From Lachnospiraceae bacterium UBA7784 (GTDB lineage: Bacteria > Bacillota > Clostridia > Lachnospirales > Lachnospiraceae), in contig DLDA01000009.1 of assembly GCA_002480925.1 (NCBI GenBank), positions 1 to 59,363 of the forward strand: DNA of 59,363 nucleotides, written 5' to 3'. The position numbers and the translations under genes are program-made. Of this stretch, positions 53,913-59,363 are shown one piece after another (the stretch's first letter is position 1; every line of letters starts with the position of its first letter). The notes under the pieces are model-generated. The model saw only the letters and a list, made by a program, of their open reading frames with translations, did not search any database and was not told the origin of the DNA.

Positions 53913-55895
53913 TCAAACCTTCTTAAGTATCAGGGCTGACATAGGCTTAGATACTATCCTTTCACTCTCTATATGAGGAGTCTCATCCTGCCAGTAGCTG
54001 GAGCAATCTGTATCGGCAAGCAGCTTCCATTTCCCCGAAGGAAGAGAGAGCTTTCTGTTGTATTCAGATCCGTTGTATACAAAGAGCAGATGTCCCGACG
54101 AATCCTTTGCCTGTACGAAGACAAGTCCCTCAGGAAGGCCATCCTCATCTCCTGCCCAGATCATGAAATCATCCTTTACCCCACTGTCCTTTCTGCAAAG
54201 GATAGGAAGTCTTTTCCTTAGAGCTATAAGCCCCTTATAGTAATCTATCAGATCCTTGTGGGCATATAGCTGATCCCAGTGTATGGCATTTTCCTCTATA
54301 GCGGCATTATAGGAATTCTCATCGCCATTCTTGGTCCTTGCTCCCTCCTCACCGAGGAAGAAGAACGGACGGCCTGGTGTCATAAGATATATGGCAGCTG
54401 CAAGCCTGTTCTCAGAAAGTCTCTTCTCCTCGGAATCTCCGACCGGATGAAGGCCATTTACCCGTGAGAGCTTGTCCCACAGGGTCAGATTGTCATGACA
54501 GGATACGAAGGTTATGCTCTGAGAAGGATTCGAGATTATACCGTCTCCACCCAGGCATGAAAGGATTCCCTTCTTTAGGGCCTGATGGTCCCTGGTACCC
54601 TCGACAAAGCCAGGATCATCAGGCTCGAATGCCTTGCCTGTTATGGCATCGCGAAGATTATCGTTGAAATATCCTATCGATGTATCAAGCCTTGTGAAAT
54701 GATCTTTATCAGACATCACGACATCGCCTGACGGATATGTTTTCATATTCCAAGCCTCGCCATAGACTATCTTTTCATCCTTGCCGAATTCCTCGTCGAG
54801 ATTTCTCTTGATATCGTTCATAAGGCCTGTGTCGAGAAGGCTCATTATATCGAAGCGGAAGCCATCCAGATGATACTCCCTGGCCCAGTAGGTGACACAG
54901 TCTGTAATGAACTTATGAGTCATAGGCATCTCTGTGGCCACATCGTTGCCGCAGAAGGATCCCTCGGAGAGGCTTCCGTCATCCTTAAGCCTGTAATGGT
55001 ACCATGGAGCCGTCCTCTGCAGAGGTGTATCGATACCATAGGTATGGTTGAAAACGACATCCATTATGACTCTGAATCCGGCCTTGTGAAGGGCCATCAC
55101 GGCTTCCTTGAGCTCTCTTACCCTTACCTCGCCCCTGTAAGGATCGCTTGATAAGCCTCCCTCCGGAGAGAAATAGTTTCTCGGATCATAGCCCCAGTTG
55201 TACGGCTCACCATTTTCGCTTCCCTTCAGATGGTTGGCAAAGGCAGCCGCCTCATCAACGCTGGCATAGTCATAGATTGGCAGAAGCTGAATGTGTGTAA
55301 CTCCAAGCTCCTTAAGATATGTAAGTCCTGTCGGCTTATCTCCAAGAGATGTATGCTGGCTTGTAAAGGCAAGGAACCTTCCTCTCTGCTCCTCAGGGAA
55401 GCCTCCTGACTTATCCCAGGAGAAGTCCTTTACATGGGTCTCGCAGATCACTGTCTCAGGAGTCTTAGCCGGAGGTCTGTCCTCTGTCCAGCCGTCAGGA
55501 TCCGTTGTAGAAAGGTCAAGTATCTGGCCCCTCTGTCCATTTACTCCGCAGGAAACAGCATAAGGATCGACAGTGACTACTGTTCCGTCTTCATGCTTTA
55601 TCAGATAATCATAGTATTTTCCTGATAGATTCTTCTTGCTGTTTATGGAAAAGACTCCGTTCTTTCCATAGATCATATTATAATCGGATGAAGGGCAATC
55701 ATCCTCTGTACCGTCCTCCTCCTTAGAGCCATGCTCAAACAGCCTCAAATGCACTTCCTGGGCCATTGGACTCCAGAGGGCGAAATGAGTTCCCTCCTCA
55801 TCTACCCAGGCTCCGAGCCGGCCGGAATAATCATATTTTGAAGAGAAGGAACTGCTTGTATAGAATTCCTTCCACTCAAGTGGTGTTCGACTCAT
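53913..55895 (-). CDS. pulA: Type I pullulanase (GH13)
   Basis: Cuts alpha-1,6 branches of pullulan, starch dextrins or glycogen. The 660-residue enzyme has no signal peptide, so it acts inside the cell. An N-terminal CBM48-like domain (about 15-120) is followed by the GH13 barrel. Region motifs are visible: YNWGYDPRNYF (pullulanase signature), VIMDVVFNHTY, DGFRFDIMSLLD (nucleophile Asp), VYGEAWNM (acid Glu) and FVSCHDNLTLWDKL. The C-terminal part is a beta domain. The gene ends directly before trpS. Confidence 0.94.
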   Translation of the reverse strand: MSRTPLEWKEFYTSSSFSSKYDYSGRLGAWVDEEGTHFALWSPMAQEVHLRLFEHGSKEEDGTEDDCPSSDYNMIYGKNGVFSINSKKNLSGKYYDYLIKHEDGTVVTVDPYAVSCGVNGQRGQILDLSTTDPDGWTEDRPPAKTPETVICETHVKDFSWDKSGGFPEEQRGRFLAFTSQHTSLGDKPTGLTYLKELGVTHIQLLPIYDYASVDEAAAFANHLKGSENGEPYNWGYDPRNYFSPEGGLSSDPYRGEVRVRELKEAVMALHKAGFRVIMDVVFNHTYGIDTPLQRTAPWYHYRLKDDGSLSEGSFCGNDVATEMPMTHKFITDCVTYWAREYHLDGFRFDIMSLLDTGLMNDIKRNLDEEFGKDEKIVYGEAWNMKTYPSGDVVMSDKDHFTRLDTSIGYFNDNLRDAITGKAFEPDDPGFVEGTRDHQALKKGILSCLGGDGIISNPSQSITFVSCHDNLTLWDKLSRVNGLHPVGDSEEKRLSENRLAAAIYLMTPGRPFFFLGEEGARTKNGDENSYNAAIEENAIHWDQLYAHKDLIDYYKGLIALRKRLPILCRKDSGVKDDFMIWAGDEDGLPEGLVFVQAKDSSGHLLFVYNGSEYNRKLSLPSGKWKLLADTDCSSYWQDETPHIESERIVSKPMSALILKKV

Positions 55896-55910
55896 CTAAA
55901 CTTCCTTTAT

Positions 55911-55937
55911 AAAAAAACAGGGACGCATGGGCGTCCC
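55911..55937 (-). terminator. Terminator after the 67-residue gene
   Basis: GGGACGC (55931-55937, minus strand) pairs with GCGTCCC (55920-55926), loop CCAT, followed by T7 (55911-55917). It ends the efp-small protein unit and lies 16 bp before the pulA start. Confidence 0.88.
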
Positions 55938-55947
55938 ATAAATACTC

Positions 55948-56151
55948 TTATAATTCTGTCAGTCTCTGCTTTATCCGGTCAAGGACCTTAGCCGGAACTG
56001 TATCATCACGGTACAGGTCCGAAAAACAGCTCTCTGAATCCATCAGTGCTGTCACATCAAGCCATCCACCGTTACGGAATTCCTCATCAAATACTCCAAA
56101 AACCTGTCTGTCAGACAGAAGCTTCTTCAGAGGAATATCATCATACTGCAT
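55948..56151 (-). CDS. Small conserved protein after efp
   Basis: A 67-residue soluble protein (MQYDDIPLKKLLSDRQVFGVFDEEF start, DRIKQRLTEL end) with helix-rich outline and no membrane segment. GGGAGA lies 10 bases before the ATG. It sits 15 bp after efp and before a terminator, so it is likely the second gene of the efp unit. Family unknown to me; I recall similar short proteins in Lachnospiraceae but no function. Confidence 0.7.
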   Translation of the reverse strand: MQYDDIPLKKLLSDRQVFGVFDEEFRNGGWLDVTALMDSESCFSDLYRDDTVPAKVLDRIKQRLTEL

Positions 56152-56166
56152 CTAATCGATCTCCCA

Positions 56167-56724
56167 TCAGACTCTCTTCAGATACTCTCCTGTACGGGTA
56201 TCGATCTGAAGCTTATCCCCTGTATTTACAAAAAGAGGAACCTGGATCTCAGCGCCTGTCTCTAATGTAGCCGGCTTTGTAGCTCCGGTTGCAGTATTGC
56301 CCTTAAGGCCTGGCTCAGTATCAGTAACCTCAAGCTCAACAAAAAGAGGAGGCTCAACTGCGAATACATCTCCATTATGTGAGCAGATCTTTACCATTTC
56401 GTTTTCTTTTACGAACTTTAAAGAATCTCCGATCTCCTCCTTAGGAAGAGAGATCTGATCATATGACTCAGTATCCATGAAATAGTAAAGATCGCCATCA
56501 TTATACAGATACTGCATATCTCTTCTATCGATATGTGCCTGCGGAAATTTCTCTGTCGGACGGAAAGTGGTCTCTACTACTCCTCCGTTCTTAATATCCT
56601 TAAGCTTGGTGCGGACGAATGCTGCGCCCTTTCCTGGCTTAACATGCTGGAACTCGAGTATCTGATAAACTCCGTTATCATACTCGATCGTGATGCCGTT
56701 TTTGAAATCGCCGGCTGTTACCAT
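56167..56724 (-). CDS. efp: Elongation factor P
   Basis: EF-P helps the ribosome through runs of proline. It has 185 residues. Loop I carries Lys32 in VKPGKGAAF, the position that is modified in many bacteria; the KOW-like and two OB domains follow. No modification gene lies nearby. GGAGG lies 8 bases before its ATG. Confidence 0.98.
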   Translation of the reverse strand: MVTAGDFKNGITIEYDNGVYQILEFQHVKPGKGAAFVRTKLKDIKNGGVVETTFRPTEKFPQAHIDRRDMQYLYNDGDLYYFMDTESYDQISLPKEEIGDSLKFVKENEMVKICSHNGDVFAVEPPLFVELEVTDTEPGLKGNTATGATKPATLETGAEIQVPLFVNTGDKLQIDTRTGEYLKRV

Positions 56725-56763
56725 ATCTGAACCTCCTTGATTCTTTTCAAAATTTACTAAAAT

Positions 56764-56792
56764 ATTTTACACGATTGCACCTCTAAATGCAA
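56764..56792 (-). promoter_or_regulatory. efp promoter
   Basis: TTGCAT (56787-56792), 17-bp spacer, TAAAAT (56764-56769) on the minus strand, 40 bp before the efp ATG, partly over the nrdR 3' end region. Confidence 0.65.
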
Positions 56793-56799
56793 GCGCTTG

Positions 56800-57255
56800 T
56801 TATTTCTCTTTCATCATTTTCTTCAGCTCGTCCATAAATGAGTTCACATCCTTGAACTGTCTGTAGACTGAAGCGAACCTGACATAGGCCACAGGATCTA
56901 CATTCACAAGCTTGTCCATGACTATCTCCCCGATCACTGAGCTAGGTATCTCGTGCTCTTCTCTTGCAAAGATATCCTTCTCGACCTCGTTTACTATCTT
57001 AGTGATCTCCATTGCAGAAACAGGTCTCTTATGACAGGCTACAAGTATACCCTTCTCGATCTTTCTCCTGTCATACTGTTCGCGCCCCATGTCCCTCTTT
57101 ATCACTATAAGAGGAATGGTCTCCACCTTCTCATATGTCGTGAAACGCTTATTACAGTCGTCACAGTGTCTCCGGCGCCTTATGGATGTATTGTCATCAG
57201 CCGGTCTTGAATCAATGACTCTGGTATTGTCAGAGCCGCAGTACGGACATTTCAT
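56800..57255 (-). CDS. nrdR: Transcriptional repressor NrdR
   Basis: Zinc-ribbon ATP-cone repressor of ribonucleotide reductase genes. It has 151 residues with the zinc ribbon (C3, C6, C31, C34) and the ATP-cone (about 46-136, IVIKRDMGREQYDRRKIEKGILVACHKRPV). No ribonucleotide reductase genes or NrdR boxes are seen in the window. It follows ychF by 21 bp. Confidence 0.97.
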   Translation of the reverse strand: MKCPYCGSDNTRVIDSRPADDNTSIRRRRHCDDCNKRFTTYEKVETIPLIVIKRDMGREQYDRRKIEKGILVACHKRPVSAMEITKIVNEVEKDIFAREEHEIPSSVIGEIVMDKLVNVDPVAYVRFASVYRQFKDVNSFMDELKKMMKEK

Positions 57256-57276
57256 TTCGTCTTTCCTTTCATAGTA

Positions 57277-58377
57277 TCAGACATTGAATCTGAACAGGAT
57301 CACATCGCCATCTTGTACCACATACTCTTTCCCTTCTGTACGGATTAGTCCCTTTTCTCTTGCCTGCTGCATGGATCCGCAGCTCATCAGATCATCATAG
57401 GATACCGTCTCCGCACAGATAAATCCTCTCTCGAAGTCTGAATGGATCTTGCCTGCTGCCTGAGGAGCCTTGGTCCCCTTAGTGATGGTCCAGGCCCTGG
57501 TCTCATCCTCTCCTGTAGTAAGGAAGGATATGAGACCTAGAAGTGAATATGAGGCCTTTATAAGCTTATCAAGTCCTGATTCCTTAAGTCCCAGGTCTGC
57601 AAGAAACTCCTTTTTCTCCTCCGGATCATCAAGCTCCGAGATCTCCTGCTCTATCTCGGCACTTACTACGAATACCTCCGAGCCGTCCTCCTTTGCAGAC
57701 TCCCTTACAGCCCCTACATACTGATTCGATGCCCCGTCGTCTGACAGATCATCCTCTGCGACATTGGCCGCATAGATCACAGGCTTTGCGGTCAGCAGAT
57801 TATAGCCCTTAAGCAGGGCCTCCTCATCCTCATTATCACAGGCAAATGCCTTGGCCATCCTTCCTTCCTCAAGGAAAGGCTTAAGTCTCTCGATAAGAGC
57901 GACCTCAGGACGCAGGCTCTTATCCATTGCTGACTGCTTCTTTATCTTGGCATAGCGGCGGTCTAAGACCTCCATATCCGAAAACAGCAGCTCCAGGTTA
58001 ATAGTCTCTATATCCCTTTTAGGATCTATATTACCATCTACATGGACTATATTTGAATCATCAAAGCATCTCACAACATGGATTATGGCGTCGCATTCCC
58101 TTATATTGGCAAGAAACTGATTCCCCAGTCCCTCACCCTTGCTGGCTCCCTTTACGAGTCCGGCAATATCTACGAATTCTATCACAGCCGGGATTGTCTT
58201 CTTGCTGTGGTTCATCTCGGTAAGCCTTTCAATACGCTCATCCGGGACATTTACGACTCCTACATTCGGGTCGATCGTAGCAAATGGATAGTTAGCTGCG
58301 AGTGCGCCGGCCTTGGTCAGCGAGTTGAAAAGAGTACTTTTCCCGACATTGGGAAGTCCGACTATGCCTAGTTTCAT
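57277..58377 (-). CDS. ychF: Redox-regulated ATPase YchF (Obg family)
   Basis: YchF/OLA1 is an Obg-family P-loop NTPase that prefers ATP; it affects stress responses and ribosomes. It has 366 residues, with P-loop GLPNVGKST, the switch DIAGLVKGASKGEGLGNQFL and a C-terminal TGS domain (AWTITKGTKAPQAAGKIHSDFERGFICAETVSYDDL). It is read from a promoter about 150 bp upstream through an unusual leader. Confidence 0.97.
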   Translation of the reverse strand: MKLGIVGLPNVGKSTLFNSLTKAGALAANYPFATIDPNVGVVNVPDERIERLTEMNHSKKTIPAVIEFVDIAGLVKGASKGEGLGNQFLANIRECDAIIHVVRCFDDSNIVHVDGNIDPKRDIETINLELLFSDMEVLDRRYAKIKKQSAMDKSLRPEVALIERLKPFLEEGRMAKAFACDNEDEEALLKGYNLLTAKPVIYAANVAEDDLSDDGASNQYVGAVRESAKEDGSEVFVVSAEIEQEISELDDPEEKKEFLADLGLKESGLDKLIKASYSLLGLISFLTTGEDETRAWTITKGTKAPQAAGKIHSDFERGFICAETVSYDDLMSCGSMQQAREKGLIRTEGKEYVVQDGDVILFRFNV

Positions 58378-58438
58378 TTCTTCTTATATCTCCTTAAAAA
58401 TCCTTATATTTACGGGCTTTGCGCGGTGTGCCATTTTG

Positions 58439-58462
58439 ACCGAGTGCCACACCGAGTGCCAC
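58439..58462 (-). repeat. Two tandem 12-bp repeats in the ychF leader
   Basis: ACCGAGTGCCAC occurs twice head to tail on the plus strand (58439-58450, 58451-58462). On the minus strand the phase reads GTGGCACTCGGT. They lie in a stretch without a gene, between the ychF ribosome binding site and its promoter. The rest of 58378-58560 holds only the promoter and a short reading frame that may be a recombinase remnant. Confidence 0.8.
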
Positions 58463-58529
58463 GGAAAGGTTCCTTAACCAAACTGCCTTTAAAACCCTTG
58501 TCCCAGAGCCCCGTAAAAATAGTGTTAAT

Positions 58530-58558
58530 ATTATACACTAATCAGGGGCTGTTTGCAA
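58530..58558 (-). promoter_or_regulatory. ychF promoter overlapped by an inverted repeat
   Basis: TTGCAA (58553-58558), 17-bp spacer, TATAAT (58530-58535) on the minus strand. An inverted repeat AGTGT-N9-ACACT (58521-58539) covers the -10 element, a place where a regulator could bind. It reads through an unusual leader of about 150 bp to ychF. Confidence 0.7.
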
Positions 58559-58560
58559 TG

Positions 58561-59157
58561 TTACAGGTTTACTATCGTCGTCCCGCAGAATGCCCCGAAC
58601 ACGTCAAGCCAGACATCTGCTATCTGAGGGCCTCTTCCGCTGAAGATCTGGATGGTCTCATCGATGAAGGCGACATAAAATGCGAATCTCACAGAAGTCA
58701 GCGCCCTGCAGTGCAACAGGCGAGAAATCCTCCATATGGTACTATCATTTTGTGCAGATGATGCTGTCGTACATTCTGACGCAGCATCCGAGGTCATCAA
58801 AGGCCCTGCAACTCTGCCACAAGTCTTCATAGTACCAGCGGTTGAATCAGAGTATCTGATGTACTGATACAGCAGCAGCTCTATCCCTAGTATGAAATAC
58901 TCGCTAAAATGCGCCAATTTTCTTACCAGATGGTCTGTCACACCATTCTTCCCAAAGATCAATGACAATAGCGGATAGAGGACCTTCAGAAAAAAACTGC
59001 TCTCATCGGCCGAGGTATGTCTGGGTACCATTGAATGACCCCAGATAAAAGCCAGGGTAATAAAAATAATGATTGCTATGACTTTTCGTTTAATAATGTT
59101 GTGGTCAAGCATTTTTCTAACAAATATGGCTAAAATATTGTTCTTAAACAGATACAT
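58561..59157 (-). CDS. VanZ family membrane protein
   Basis: A 198-residue membrane protein of the VanZ family, which includes teicoplanin resistance accessory proteins and many others of unknown role. The family outline is seen: a first membrane helix (VIAIIIFITLAFIWGHSMVP), RKLAHFSEYFILGIELLLY, a last part with FIDETIQIFSGRGPQIADVWLDVFGAFCG. Between helices lies an unusual Ser/Thr/Ala/Cys-rich stretch of about 50 residues (about 107-155). The ATG at 59157 is used; a TTG one codon upstream is less likely. A good promoter with an operator lies upstream. A resistance function is not supported by sequence alone. Confidence 0.8.
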   Translation of the reverse strand: MYLFKNNILAIFVRKMLDHNIIKRKVIAIIIFITLAFIWGHSMVPRHTSADESSFFLKVLYPLLSLIFGKNGVTDHLVRKLAHFSEYFILGIELLLYQYIRYSDSTAGTMKTCGRVAGPLMTSDAASECTTASSAQNDSTIWRISRLLHCRALTSVRFAFYVAFIDETIQIFSGRGPQIADVWLDVFGAFCGTTIVNL

Positions 59158-59212
59158 CAAATACTCTGTCTAAAAGCTTTAAATCTTTTAAGCTCATTGA
59201 TTCCTTTCCTGG

Positions 59213-59240
59213 ATTCTAGTCGTGGCACGACGTATGTCAA
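59213..59240 (-). promoter_or_regulatory. vanZ promoter with palindromic operator in the spacer
   Basis: TTGACA (59235-59240), 16-bp spacer, TAGAAT (59213-59218) on the minus strand. The spacer holds a 13-bp palindrome, GTCGTGGCACGAC on the plus strand (59219-59231; 6-bp arms around one base), placed where a repressor would compete with RNA polymerase. A very short frame (59144-59197, 17 residues, MSLKDLKLLDRVFDVSV) with AAAGGA before it overlaps the vanZ start and could be a leader peptide, but the transcript would begin only about 9 bases before it. Confidence 0.6.
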
Positions 59241-59292
59241 GGGAGCTTTGCTCCATTTCATGGAAACCGTTGACATGCATCGCTTCCACGAC
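59219..59292. repeat. Imperfect inverted repeat with inner hairpins at the right edge
   Basis: Left arm GTCGTGG (59219-59225) and ATGTCAA (59234-59240); right arm TTGACAT (59270-59276) and CCACGAC (59286-59292). Inside are two small hairpins, GGAGC-TTT-GCTCC (59242-59254) and TTTC-ATG-GAAA (59256-59266). The left arm coincides with the vanZ promoter and operator. Two half-sites about 67 bp apart could bind one regulator, or the element could be an end of a mobile element beyond the edge. Confidence 0.6.
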
Positions 59293-59363
59293 TATCAGAC
59301 ACTTAACTCTGTTCCGCGTCAGTCATTACCTTCCCTTCCTATCTCCCAGTGGCCGCTATATCC
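59293..59363. other. Right edge, no recognised gene
   Basis: The last 71 bp hold no gene that I recognise. A plus-strand frame runs open from about 59135 to the edge without a convincing start codon (reads SSRGTTYVKGALLHFMETVD in its middle). It crosses the promoter and inverted repeat, so it may be chance or the start of an unseen element. Confidence 0.4.

Noticed and set aside
53898..53915. T-box or other aminoacyl-tRNA leader for trpS
   Set aside because: There is no untranslated space: pulA ends at the trpS start region.
58426..58761. Plus-strand frame of 111 residues at the vanZ 3' end
   Set aside because: It runs across the ychF promoter and the 3' end of the vanZ-family gene in antisense, has no ribosome binding site and no family-like sequence; it is a chance frame.
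58561..59157. Glycopeptide resistance cluster
   Set aside because: Only a VanZ-family protein is present; no vanA/H/X or VanS/R-type neighbours beside it, so resistance is not supported.

Overview
The window looks like chromosomal core DNA of an anaerobic Gram-positive bacterium of the class Clostridia, most likely family Lachnospiraceae. The reasons are inference from gene content and order: a ylxM-ffh-rpsP-khpA-rimM-trmD-rplS operon, the rbgA-rnhB-ylqG-like-ylqH-like-yraN order known from Firmicutes, a CIRCE-controlled groESL, SigA-type promoters (TTGACA-17-TATAAT), strong AGGAGG-type ribosome binding sites, a biotin-dependent sodium-pump decarboxylase operon, and several small proteins of the kind seen in Lachnospiraceae. 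Nearly all genes lie on the minus strand. Only two clear genes are on the plus strand: a J-domain-like protein at 38331 and a Na/Pi cotransporter at 50911. I see no CRISPR array, intact insertion sequence, prophage, tRNA or rRNA inside the window.

Layout, left to right. 1-232: two tandem consensus promoters firing leftwards out of the window, of the kind that precedes rRNA operons. 233-5434: radA, a small protein, clpC and a surface protein, read from one promoter. 5441-8322: a zinc-ribbon membrane protein with a condensation/acyltransferase-fold enzyme, then a FliD-C-like protein. 8319-13751: ung, hisF, hisH, a large acidic membrane protein, cheV and a lipoprotein. 13760-17731: a two-component system with an L,D-transpeptidase gene between regulator and kinase. 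17741-23026: five-gene sodium-translocating decarboxylase operon. 23036-34181: scpB, scpA, dut, gpsA, plsY, der, a DUF512 protein, yraN, an FlhB C-domain protein, a YlqG-like protein, rnhB, lepB, rbgA, lepB. 34199-38233: the rplS to ylxM operon. 38251-41463: J-domain protein, then recX and recA under a LexA-type site. 41490-46813: prfC, an HD-GYP protein, pncB, a TIM-barrel protein and a small protein. 46831-48911: groESL. 48912-50792: a nitrilase-HD fusion and a hotdog thioesterase. 50803-52788: Na/Pi cotransporter behind five tandem Pho-box-like repeats. 52791-56792: trpS, pullulanase, a small protein and efp. 56800-58558: nrdR and ychF. 58561-59363: a VanZ-family gene behind a promoter that carries a palindromic operator, then an unexplained edge region.

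Most of the window is housekeeping: DNA repair, chromosome segregation, translation, protein quality control, phospholipid and cofactor synthesis. I found no clear multi-gene system that is new. The best leads are a nitrilase-HD fusion lacking the usual catalytic lysine, an L,D-transpeptidase embedded in its likely regulatory two-component system, a divergent carboxyltransferase in the sodium-pump operon, an orphan FliD-like protein, and several well-formed regulatory sites (Pho-like repeats, the vanZ operator and the inverted repeat at ychF). Starts were moved from the longest reading frame wherever a ribosome binding site clearly favours an internal codon; each case is stated.
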